From contig JASAOO010003154.1 in NCBI GenBank assembly GCA_030849075.1, positions 1 through 25,592 on the forward strand: a DNA stretch of 25,592 nt, read 5' to 3'. Both the position numbers and the translations under genes were made by a program. Within the stretch, counting starts at the first letter, position 1; each line of letters starts with the position of its first letter. Below, one piece after another: positions 9,267-18,200 of the stretch. The DNA comes from Zelonia costaricensis (lineage: Eukaryota; Euglenozoa; Kinetoplastea; Trypanosomatida; Trypanosomatidae). The notes beneath the pieces are model-generated. The model was given only the letters and a program-made list of their open reading frames with translations. It ran no database searches and was not told the DNA's origin.

Positions 9267-9941
9267 TCAGTACGGGCTGTGCATCATGGGCGGGGCCTGA
9301 GTGTTATTCACAAGCAGCTGCATCGCCAGCCACCGCAGCGGGTCCTCGGGCTTCTGCTTCGCCAGCTCCGCCAGCGCCGGCACAAGCGCCTGCTTGAGGT
9401 TTGCCTGCACGTACTCGCGGGACTTCACCGTCGTCGGAACGTCCTCGGCCAGCATGCGCGGGAAGAGCAGCGCCACCGACTTCTTCGCGCCGTCGGCGGT
9501 AAGGGAGGTCCAGAAGGGCAGCTCGCGGCCCTGTGCGTTGTGCTCCGCCAGGACACCATCAATGACCTCGGCGTCATCGCCGCACAGCTGCGCCGCGATG
9601 AAGTTCTGCAGCAGCTCGTGGCAGTTGGTGCGCGCGACCACGAAAATGTGTGCCGTGCCCACGAGTTCGTGGGCGTGGGGAAGGAGGGAGGCGGGAAAGT
9701 TGGCTGCCGTGGGCTGCGGCTCCATGGACGGGATCGGGGAGCGGTCGAGCTCGATGGCCAGCTTCTCTGCAATCTCGTAGTTGAGCAGCCTCAGCTCCTC
9801 CCGTACCACGATGAAGCCGGCGTCGTAGAGCTTGAACTTCAGATACTGCAAGAACTCCCGCTCACGAGCGAAGGCGGGGGTGACGATGAGCAGCGCCTTG
9901 CTCACGGTGCCGCCAAGCGGGTACGCGTCGGAGGAGGCCAT
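9267..9941 (-). CDS. NME5/RSP23-like protein: degenerate NDK domain plus DPY30 motif
   Basis: 224 residues, with the NDK-then-DPY30 architecture of NME5 and related radial-spoke/axonemal proteins. Residues 14-52 (KALLIVTPAF to VVREELRLL) match the NDK N-terminal strand and helix, though the usual KPD is reduced to TPA. HELVGTAHIFVVAR at 91-104 matches the SGP-VVA region, and SVALLFPRML at 155-164 matches the REI-FFFP strand. The active-site NxxHGSD segment is absent: the aligned region reads FWTSLTADGAKK with no histidine, so kinase activity is not expected. Residues 183-215 (LVPALAELAKQKPEDPLRWL and beyond) are a good DPY30 helix pair, which in this class docks to partner helices such as those of AKAP-like spoke proteins. 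The frame is open upstream to an ATG at 10364, but the extra 141 residues are spacer-like and the splice acceptor at about 10068 would remove them. An axonemal role is inferred from the family. Lineage-specific identity (RSP23 or other) is unproven. Confidence 0.85.
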   Translation of the reverse strand: MASSDAYPLGGTVSKALLIVTPAFAREREFLQYLKFKLYDAGFIVVREELRLLNYEIAEKLAIELDRSPIPSMEPQPTAANFPASLLPHAHELVGTAHIFVVARTNCHELLQNFIAAQLCGDDAEVIDGVLAEHNAQGRELPFWTSLTADGAKKSVALLFPRMLAEDVPTTVKSREYVQANLKQALVPALAELAKQKPEDPLRWLAMQLLVNNTQAPPMMHSPY

Positions 9942-10066
9942 CAAGGGAGGTGTGCCTGTGTCAGGTTTTTTTTTTGGGGGGAAAGGTGGCTGCGCGTGCG
10001 CTGTGTATTCTCTGCGTGTGAGAAGCGCCTTGTACTGGTGTTGCGGCCGTGCAGCCGACGAAGAGG

Positions 10067-10096
10067 CTAATGAAGGGAGAGTGAGAGAGCACTGAG
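10067..10096 (-). promoter_or_regulatory. Candidate trans-splice acceptor for the NME5-like gene
   Basis: Minus-strand CTCTCTCACTCTCCCTTC followed by ATTAG, with the AG at 10068-10067. This gives a 125-nt leader before the ATG at 9941. A weaker AG at 9957-9956, after a C-run and A-run, is an alternative. Confidence 0.5.
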
Positions 10097-10475
10097 GGCG
10101 GCGTACATGTGTGTATGCGTGTGCGATGTGGGTGACAGGGACGGGATGCGGTGCGTGGCGGTGCGGGTTACGGGGGTGCGGGGATCGCGTGCGAAGAGAA
10201 AGGAGGCGGGAGGTTGCGTAGTCGGCGACCCAGGAAAACGTGGAATCAATGCGGTGGGACGGGGCCAACACGGGCGTGCAGATGGCGAAGACTGCGGTGG
10301 TGCACACACCACACGCACGTCGTGCGGTGCCGCCGTGCAGAGGAGATGCAGTCACGCTCGCCATGACCGAACCTTGCCTACGTGTCCACTGACGTGTGCG
10401 TCTGTGTGTTCGTGTGTGCTTTTGGTGGGGCGTGCGCGGCAGCTGCTGCGGTGCAGCGCACGGGTGTCCACACCG

Positions 10476-10503
10476 CCTCCCTCCCTCCCTCCCTCCCTCC
10501 CCC
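10476..10503. repeat. CCCT tetranucleotide tract
   Basis: Six or seven consecutive CCTC units on the plus strand, G-rich on the minus (transcribed-sense) strand. The transcript would carry repeated GGG triplets separated by single A residues, a pattern able to form a G-quadruplex. Confidence 0.85.
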
Positions 10504-11130
10504 GACTCGAGTCATCGTGTGTCCACCAAGCGCCGCGGTTCCTCGGCTAATGCGTTTGGTGGGATGTCGTGGTGTTGCAGCTTCTCTCCCCCTTTTTTTC
10601 TTTCCCATGTAGGGCAGGTTCGCGCTCGAAGGGGGTGGGAAGACTCGTGTCGTGGACACACACGCGGGTCTGCTTTGCATTGATTTTTGAGTTGCTCCAT
10701 CGCATGCCGAGGCTCCCGCACCCGCTGTCCGCCTCCCTGCTCCGGTCTTCTCCCGTCGCGGTCGGCCTGCCCGCCCCCCCCTCCCCTCCCCCTCCCTCCC
10801 ATCGTCGTCGCTGCAGCTTCCCGTGCAGGTGAAGGCCTGGAGACGAACGCGAAGGGACTGCCCCTGGGGGGGGGGGGGGCGGCGGGGCAAGGGTGACTAC
10901 GTGGGCGGAGTGTGTGTATTTGTGTTTACGTGGCATCCAGGAGACGTTCTCCTACGCTGCTCTAGTTTAAGTTAGTGCATCAGCAGCGCTGGAGGGTGGC
11001 CCTGAGTCGTGAAGGGAGGGATGGGGGAGGGGAGGCGGGGAGGGTTGAGGAGTCGTGGAGGCAGAGCTTGACGAGGGTGGGTGCGTTACCTGAACCCCTC
11101 CCCCTCCTCCATCCACCCACCGCCCCCGCC

Positions 11131-11164
11131 ACACACACACACACACACAAACACACACGCACAC
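11131..11164. repeat. CA dinucleotide microsatellite
   Basis: CA repeat of about 34 bases with one AA and one CG interruption. Confidence 0.85.
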
Positions 11165-11498
11165 CACACCGACAAAGGGGGTGAGGGGTCGGGGACGTCA
11201 CCGCGGGCGTCGCAAGGTGAGCTCCTCGTCCTAGCCTCCCCTCCCGCATTCGCCGTTCAGGGCTTCTGCAAGCTCGAGACAGCGTGGCGGGCAGAAGGCG
11301 CTCGCCGTGCAAGAAGCTGCAGGTTACACACACACCCACACACACACACCTACACACACCTCAGAGTCACAGTCACAGATACAGACACGGGGCACGCGAT
11401 CGATGTCAGCAGCACAGGCACAGTCACACAAACGGAACAGAGGCGCATCCGTGCCGCGCGCCACAGGCGAGTTCAACGCAAGAAGATAGAGAAGGTTT

Positions 11499-11531
<33 letters not shown>

Positions 11532-11532
11532 C

Positions 11533-11635
11533 CCCCCAAACAATAAACGAAGGAGGGCGGGGCGGGGTGGAGTCGGCGCNGGGGGAAGCCCCCAAACAAT
11601 AAACGAAGGAGGGCGGGGCGGGGTGGAGTCGGCGC
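11533..11635. repeat. Exact 47-bp direct repeat around a single N
   Basis: Copy one is 11533-11579 and copy two is 11589-11635; they are identical, starting CCCCCAAACAATAAACG and ending GAGTCGGCGC. Between them lie one N (11580) and GGGGGAAG. Copy one is itself preceded by 17 G and AAC, so the G-run plus repeat unit occurs twice. This is the layout expected when two contig ends that overlap are joined without merging. Confidence 0.85.
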
Positions 11636-11778
11636 TGAAGTGGAGGCGGTGCACGCGGTGGCGCAAGGGCATCAAGGGGTGGGGAGAGACGAGGAGAACC
11701 TGGGAACAAACACAGGCCCATCAGTGGACGCCACAACGTCGGAGTCGACACGCCGCAGACAGCACTTCACACACAGAT

Positions 11779-11896
11779 ACACACACACACACACACACAC
11801 AGAGACACCCGTGGGACACGGATGGATACATCTCCAGAGATGAACCCACCCACACACACCCACACCCACACCCACACACAGATACACACACCCACA
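11779..11896. repeat. Compound CA and CACACCC repeats
   Basis: A CA repeat at about 11779-11802, and a CACACCC/CCACA-type array at 11846-11896, separated by about 45 bases of unique sequence. Confidence 0.8.
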
Positions 11897-12309
11897 GCAA
11901 CAGGCAGTTACAGCCAAACAGGGCAGAGGGACAACAAGTGAGGACGTGGAAAAGGAGCCAAGCGAGATGGAGAAATGAAGACAGAAAGAACAGAACGGGG
12001 TACGGGAGGGGGGTGGGGGGTACACAGCGCCACAGCGCCGGCACCAGCACGCGCAAACTCACGGAGCTCTGCAGCACCCACACCCCCACCCCCCACACAC
12101 ACGTAAGGGGACAGGCAGACCGCCTAGCGTTGAGTGTCCCGCTGCATGTGTGTGTGTTGATGCAGACGGTAGAGGGGATGCAGTGGGGAGGGGCGGAGTG
12201 CGTGTGAGGTGATGAGAAAACGAAGTGGAGAAAACGCGTAGAGAAGGAGAAGAGACAGAGAACAAGTCAAACGGAAAAGCGAGGGAGGGAAAGAGGGAGA
12301 GAGAGAGAG

Positions 12310-12342
12310 CGTGCGTGCGTGCGTGTGTGTGTGTGTGTGTGC
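12310..12342. repeat. GTGC/GT microsatellite
   Basis: Three GTGC-type units passing into a GT dinucleotide repeat on the plus strand, about 160 bases downstream (minus-strand sense) of the cytochrome b5 reductase stop codon. Confidence 0.85.
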
Positions 12343-12500
12343 CTGTTGTGCAAGTAAAGGACTGCGTCACCGCCCCGGCTGGGTCTGCAGCTGCGTCCTC
12401 ACCGTCTCTCTCTCTCACCGACACACCCGCACTCTCACAAGAGAAGAAAAAGAAGAGAGCATCAGCACGCCCATACAAGCGCGCGCACATCGGCGCGTGC

Positions 12501-13427
12501 CTAGAAGCTGAAGATGTTGTCGGAGGTGTAGCCGAGACGCTCGAGGTTTGGCTTGACGGCCATCTGCAGCATCGGCGGCGGGCCGCACATGAGCGCCATG
12601 ACCTTCTTGATGCCGGCGTTCTGCGGCACCGCGCTGTCGCCCAGTCTGTCCGGGATGGGCAGGTGCTTGCGGAACATCTCCTCACTCACGTAGCCGAGGT
12701 CGTACTTCCAGTGCGGAGGCTGCTCGCGGTCGATGGTGTACCACACGTGGAAGCGGTCGTCGTTGGCGTCCAAGTCGTCGAGCTCCTTGCGCAGCAGGAT
12801 GTCGCTCTCTGTCTGGTTACCGAAGACCAGGAACACCTTCGTGCGGTCCTCCTTGTTCTTGCGGATCGCGTGCATGATCTGCAGGATCGGAGTGATGCCG
12901 GTGCCACCGGCCACGGCGGCGTACGCGTCCACCTGGAGCATCAGCGGCCCCTGCCCGGGGCGGTGAATGCGGGACTTGCCGTTGCCGAGGTACGTGAACT
13001 TGCCCTGCGGCCCCCGCATCTCAATACGCTCCCCAATCCGCATGTTGTACATGTGCTGGGACAGCCGCCCGCCGTGCGGGAACTTCGGGTGCACGTTGGC
13101 GTGGTACACCTTGATCATGAAGTCCACGTACCCCTTCTCGTCATCGCTCGAGATGGGCGTGTAGGAGTGCGTGACCGTCTCCGTCTTTCCCCCGGTGGTG
13201 CAGTCGGCGCGCAGGACGATGTGCTGGCCGATCGGGAGCCCGAGCGTCTGCGCCTCATTTTCCAGGGCGAAGCGGAAGATGAACGTGTCGTGGCTCACCT
13301 CGGTGCGCTGGATGAGCTTGAAGTGCTTGAACATGGTCGGGTCGAGCGCCATCTTCTGTGTGCGGAAGAACACAAAAACGAAGAAGCCCGCCATCGAGGC
13401 AGCGATGAGGATGAGAACCGGAAACAT
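12501..13427 (-). CDS. NADH-cytochrome b5 reductase, membrane anchored
   Basis: 308 residues, full length for the CYB5R family. FAD enzyme that passes electrons from NADH to cytochrome b5 (lipid desaturation, sterol and related redox reactions), expected at the cytosolic face of the ER or mitochondrial outer membrane. Residues 3-21 form one hydrophobic N-terminal anchor. The FAD-binding half contains GLPIGQHIVL (63-72) and HSYTPIS (87-93), the position of the usual RxYTxxS motif. The NADH-binding half contains GGTGITPILQ (174-183), FGNQTESDILLR (202-213) and MCGPPPM (280-286), and the chain ends in the aromatic FSF typical of the family. The odd point is His87 where most members have the FAD-contacting arginine. 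The ATG is the first in frame after a candidate splice acceptor, and the hydrophobic anchor follows immediately. Which of the several trypanosomatid paralogues it is cannot be decided here. Confidence 0.95.
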   Translation of the reverse strand: MFPVLILIAASMAGFFVFVFFRTQKMALDPTMFKHFKLIQRTEVSHDTFIFRFALENEAQTLGLPIGQHIVLRADCTTGGKTETVTHSYTPISSDDEKGYVDFMIKVYHANVHPKFPHGGRLSQHMYNMRIGERIEMRGPQGKFTYLGNGKSRIHRPGQGPLMLQVDAYAAVAGGTGITPILQIMHAIRKNKEDRTKVFLVFGNQTESDILLRKELDDLDANDDRFHVWYTIDREQPPHWKYDLGYVSEEMFRKHLPIPDRLGDSAVPQNAGIKKVMALMCGPPPMLQMAVKPNLERLGYTSDNIFSF

Positions 13428-13473
13428 CGTGCAGCAGGGTCGATGGGAAAGGGGGGGGGAGGGTGCTCAGAAG

Positions 13474-13550
13474 CTTCCACGAGGCAGGCGCGCGGCGTGG
13501 GTGGGACGAGGCAAGAGAAGAGCGAGAGAGGAGACAAGAGGAATTGCAGG
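13474..13550 (-). promoter_or_regulatory. Candidate trans-splice acceptor for the cytochrome b5 reductase gene
   Basis: A minus-strand pyrimidine-rich stretch (CCTCTTGTCTCCTCTCTCGC and on) runs from about 13545 to 13500, followed by an AG at 13475-13474. The leader to the ATG at 13427 would be 46 nt and is itself C-rich. Confidence 0.45.
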
Positions 13551-14181
13551 TGGTGAACGGGAGGCGTCAGAGAAGGCGGCGATCACACAGGACCAGTTGC
13601 ACACACACACACACAGGCAGGCAGACACGCAATAGATCGAACAAAAGGAAAAGACAGAGTTGGGATTTGAGGAAGCTTGATCAATGTGAGCAACTGATGG
13701 CGGAGTGGCGGAAGAGGGGGGTGGGGAGGTGGTGGTGGTGGAGGGGAGGACGAGTTGCCAATCAGGTTGGGATACGTTCGAGGGTGAGTGGGCGTGCACG
13801 ACTTCATCCGGTGGGGAGTGGGTGGGGGTGGGGGGGAGGTCACACGTCCTAATGTCGCGCGAGCGAGCCCCCCACAAGGGTCGTCGCTGCGCCGGACTTC
13901 TTCTGCGTGCGCGCGCTGCCCGGTAGCACGTGTCGCGAAGCCAGCCCCCCCCCTTCCCTATGCAAGAAAGCGAGGGACGGAGGCGAGACGCTCAGTGCGT
14001 GTGTGTGTGTGTGTGCCAGCTCGACAACGAGCTGCTCTTCGCTAGCGCGGCGTCACACAGCCACACTCACACGCCCCCTCGGCAAGCTTACGTGTAGTCA
14101 CTCCTCCTCGTGTTGCCCTTGTTGGACATTCGTTTTCCTCTTTCTGTTTTTGGACTGCGGCTGGTTCGCATGTGCGTAGAG

Positions 14182-14211
14182 GTGTGTGAGTGTGTGTGTG
14201 TGTGTGTGTGG
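14182..14211. repeat. TG dinucleotide microsatellite
   Basis: TG repeat of about 30 bases with a single GAG interruption near its start. Confidence 0.85.
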
Positions 14212-14340
14212 GTGCATGCATGTCGCACTGGTACGCATCCAGTCGATTTCCGCCCCTCGCACACGGCGCTGGTGCCGTTGAGTGCGACACACAACACAAA
14301 AAACAAACAAACAGAAGAAGCGTCAACGGCGCCGTTGGCG

Positions 14341-14370
14341 NGGGGGGGGGGGGGGGGGGGGGGGGGGGGG
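14341..14370. other. Single N followed by a 29-base G homopolymer
   Basis: The N at 14341 is followed directly by 29 G. This looks like a contig join or a failed read through a homopolymer; the true length of the G-run is uncertain. It lies in non-coding spacer, so no gene is affected. Confidence 0.85.
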
Positions 14371-14734
14371 TGCGGGCGGTGGCAGTCGTGGGGAAGAGGA
14401 AGAGGAGGAACAGGAGAAGGACCACGTCCATGCGCACCGTGCACGGCAACCAGAGGGAGAGAGCGGAGCACAAAGTGAACATACGAAGAAGAAGGTGGAG
14501 GAGGACCTTCCCCCCCCTCCCTCTCTCCCTCCCTTCCTCTCAAGGACGCAGAGAAAGGCACCCAAGAAAGGAAACACACATGCACAAGAAGGCAAGCGCA
14601 CTTTATCGCACGGACCCAAGCTAACCCCACTCCCCCCCTCTTCGCAGACCGTCACGTCCGTCTGCGTCACACACGTGTACCGCCGTCTCCACGCATCTCT
14701 CGTCGTCGTCGCCTCTTTCCCTCTCCCGCGGCTC

Positions 14735-14773
14735 CCTCCCTTTACTCGCGCCGATGGCACGAGTAAAGGGAGG
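14735..14773. repeat. Perfect 14-bp inverted repeat (hairpin)
   Basis: Left arm CCTCCCTTTACTCG at 14735-14748, 11-base loop, right arm CGAGTAAAGGGAGG at 14760-14773. The arms are exact reverse complements. In either strand's transcript this can fold as a stable stem-loop; it lies about 470 nt beyond the stop codon of the HECT-like gene. Confidence 0.85.
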
Positions 14774-15005
14774 AAGTCTACGAGGGCCACAACTACGACG
14801 ACACCACACACACACCTACACCCACTCGCAAACACATGTAGACACACACGCACACACGCACACACTGTAGGCGACACTGAACTCACCCGTGTGCGAGAAG
14901 ATCAGCAGCGCACAGACCCCTCTGCACCTTCATTCTATAAACATGAGTTGTGGAAGGAGGCGTCCGCTGCAGGGGAGGGGGGGGAGGAGGGGAGACGCAT
15001 ACCAT

Positions 15006-15024
15006 CACACACACACACACACAC
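15006..15024. repeat. CA dinucleotide microsatellite
   Basis: Short CA repeat in the presumed 3' UTR of the HECT-like gene; a similar one lies at 15190-15209. Confidence 0.85.
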
Positions 15025-15246
15025 ATGGATAGGGTCCCAGGTGGAGTATGGAGACCCCTGGTGGGAAGAGAAGAAGGACTGCCGCAACGAGCACCAGCAA
15101 CAGCGGCGTCGACGTGCAACAGACGACAGAGATGCTGGCCCTCACCTATGATACATTGGTGGAAGCACCCACACGCAGCTACACGGACAACCACACACAC
15201 ACACACACAAGTCACATCACGTCACGTCACGGCACTGCCCGCCCAG

Positions 15247-18200
15247 CTACGCCTGTGCCTCCTTCTCAGGAAAGAGATCGCGGATGCACGAGTCGATCTC
15301 CGCACGCAACAGCACCTTCGACGACGTCGCTGACGTGCGGGGCATCGCTGGCGGCGGCGGCGGCGCCTCGGGGGCGGCCTGCACCGCCACATTGCCCGAC
15401 TGCTTGCTCGCCACGCCACTGCTCGACCCGCTGTTCCGCGGCGTGCGCGCGGTCGCTGAGCCCTTGCCCGACCCGTAAGTTCGCGCGTGCTGCAGCAGCG
15501 TGGTGCGGGGCATCGAGGTGGCGGACGGCCGGCGCGGCGGGGCGACGGCCATCGGGACGGCTGCGCCTAGAAGGCCACTCGCAGGGCGGTGCGCCGGCGC
15601 GGCGTGTCGGCGGCCCTCGGCGTGGGCGATCGGCGGCGGTGTTGTGGGTGCGTGGGGGTGGGCGGAGCTGGTCGTCGTCGTGCTCGAGCATTGCGACGGC
15701 GGCGTTGCCGCCTCGGCCAGCACCGCCTCCGCTTCATCCTCCACGCTGCAGCGCATTATCGGGGGCACCCTCGGCACCACCGTGACCGGCTCCGGCGTGG
15801 CCGGCCGCCGCGGCGCGGCGCGTGTTGTCAGGTTGGTGTTGTCGTCAGCGTGCGCACCGTCCGCAGCCTCTTCGCCATCGCCGTCGCGGTCACTACCCGC
15901 CCCGCTCTCGTCCTCGTCGGGGAATTGGAAGTCGGCGGCGGTGCAGTAGCCGTTCAGGTTGCCGTTCGAGAAGGACGGCTCGCCCGGGCTGGCGAGCGAG
16001 TCGGCTGGCGACGCGGAGGCGCCGAGGAATGGGTCTGACTGCAGCGACATGCGGCGCGCCGGAACGCCGTGACTGGCTTCGTCCGAGTGCCCCGCGGCGG
16101 CGGCGTCCTCCTCGCCATTGAAGGCCGCGAACGCGCCCGACTCCACCATCTCCTCCGTGTTGGTCGTTGCCAGGAACGAGTCGAACTCCTCCGACGCGCC
16201 GTCGTCCACGTCGTGCGCGCCGACGAACCCGTCCGCATCGCTGTGCAGCAGGAAACTGCCATCGCCGTCGTCGCCGTCGCCGTCGTCGAGGTCCCGCTCG
16301 ATGAAGACAACAGTGCCGTCTGGGCGATGCATGAAGGCGCCGCTGCCCACCGCCGCACCCCCCTCCGTCGGCGAGCCCGCGCCCCCTGCTGCCGCGGCGT
16401 GGGGCGTGAAGCCCATCTCGGGGCCCAGCTCCCACGCCTCCGCGACCGTGTCGCTGTGGGCCATGAGGTACACGTACAACGCCGCCCGCAGCCGGTGGCG
16501 CAGCAGCTCGCGGTAGCGCCGGCGCAGCGTCTCCTGCTGCTTCTCCGAGAGCTGCGCCCACGCCTGCTGCAGCTCGGCGTCCTCAAAGACGGGGCCGAGC
16601 GGGCTGCCCGCGGCCACCCGCGCCGCGGCGGCGCCGAGCGCGGAGCTCGTCGTCGCTGTCGTCCCCATCGACGAGGTCACGGAGCTGGCCCTGGCGCCTG
16701 GCTGGGACGCCTTCTTCACTGGCGACCCGAACTTGGGCGTCGCGGCACCGCTCGCCGTCCACGTGCCGCTGCTCGTGGGCGCGGCGGCGCTGTGCGACAG
16801 CGGCGGCAGCGCGGCCCGGAGCACACGCTGGCGGTACGAGCCCATCAGCAGCGCCTCGAAGTAGTTTGGGATGACGAGCGTGTTCGTGTCCGGGTGCCCC
16901 GTGGGCAGCAGCTGCACCGTGCCGTCCACGCAGGTGCGCACCACCGCCTCCACAGCCGTGCTGACATGCGACGACAGGACGGTGCGCGAGCGGCTGTCGG
17001 CGTCGCCCAGCACGTGTGTCGCGTCCGACGTCGTTGACCCCGCGATGCTGCCTGTGAGTGGCAGGGGATTGGTGTGCGAGAACGCAGACGTCGCCGATCG
17101 CGCGGAGAGCACCGTGGTGTGCATCGTGCTGCGGCGGATCGGCATGCTCGAGAAGCCGCGCTGCACGACCAGGTGCAGCGTTTCCATCTGCGAGCGCCGC
17201 GTGCGCAGACTGTGGCCCGTGATGAGGCGCAACAACACTCGGCGCTCCCGCAGCGGCAGCTCGTCCAGCACGCGCAGCACCGACTTGCGCACAAACTGCT
17301 TGTACCCTTCGCCGCCGCCGCCAGCAGCCGCAGCACCAGCAGCGGTCGGCGCCGCAGCGGCCTGGGCGGCCGCGTCGTCCGCGACGAGCAGCACAAACGA
17401 CGCGCAGAAAGTGAAGGCGTCCTCGAGGTGGTCGTACGGGCCGCACAGCACGTCGCGCACGGTACGCGCGCAGCACTGCGCAAAGAGTGGGGTGTCCAGC
17501 AGCGGGCTGTGCCGCACGCCACGGAGCACGGCGGCCCAGAAGTGCCGCCCCGGCGGGACACCGTCGCCGGCATCGCCGGCCGTGGCACTCCACATCACGG
17601 CGTGCGTGATCGCCTCCAGCTCCCTCTTCAGCCGCTTGTTCTGCCGACGGGCGATGACGGGGCTGCCGGACATGCACCCCTCCTCCATCAGCGCGCGGCT
17701 CGCCAGCTGCACCGCGCTGCGTGTGTTGTCCCGACCGCACGAGCATTCAGCATCGACATCGCCTGCTGCTGCTGCGGTGGCGGCGGGATCGGGCCGCAGG
17801 AACATCACCTTCAGCGTCGCCAGCAGCTTCTCCCGCAACCGCGCGTTCGTGAAATCGGGGTGCAGCAGCGAGGCGTCCGCCGCCGTGAGCGGCACGGCCT
17901 CTACTGGCAACTCCAGCCGGTCCGCCATGCCAAGAATGCGAAAAGCGAGTGGCGGCAGCGGCAGCGTGAAGGTCTGGTGGTTGCCCAGCGCCTGGCCCAG
18001 CAGCCACCCCAGCACCTCCGGCACCGCCGCCGCCGACTCGGCCAACGGCGACGCGCCATCGACGTGCTGGCCGCCGTCCTCGCGCGGCGACTCTGCTGCG
18101 CCGGCCGTGAGCGGCGCATCGTGCACGGCGGCACCACCGCCGTCGCCGCCGCACAGGCGGGCCGCGAAGTCGGGGTTCGTCCACGCGCACGAGCTGGAGC

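Larger units (their letters stand above)
9942..12500 (-). other. Long intergenic spacer with microsatellites and an assembly join
   Basis: About 2.6 kb with no credible gene. It should contain the 3' UTR of the cytochrome b5 reductase gene and the leader of the NME5-like gene. Content: a CCCT-type tract at 10476-10503, runs of 14 G (10866-10879) and 17 G (11513-11529), several CA/TG repeats between 11131 and 12342, and a single N at 11580 flanked by an exact 47-bp duplication. Open frames here are CA-repeat translations (His-Thr runs) and were not accepted. Confidence 0.7.
13428..15246 (-). other. Intergenic spacer between cytochrome b5 reductase and HECT-like genes
   Basis: About 1.8 kb, presumed 3' UTR of the HECT-like gene plus the leader of the reductase gene. 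It contains CA/TG repeats (13599-13613, 14182-14211, 15006-15024, 15190-15209), a 29-G run after a single N at 14341, and a perfect inverted repeat at 14735-14773. No supported coding region or RNA gene. Confidence 0.7.

Noticed and set aside
11284..12207. 307-codon plus-strand frame across the N
   Set aside because: It translates CA repeats as His-Thr runs, crosses an assembly join and includes the artefactual duplication.
12225..13556. 443-codon plus-strand open frame
   Set aside because: It overlaps the cytochrome b5 reductase on the other strand and begins in GT-repeat and purine-rich spacer. No family features.
14282..15151. 289-codon plus-strand frame with Gly run
   Set aside because: It runs through the N and poly-G and through CA repeats; low-complexity translation only.
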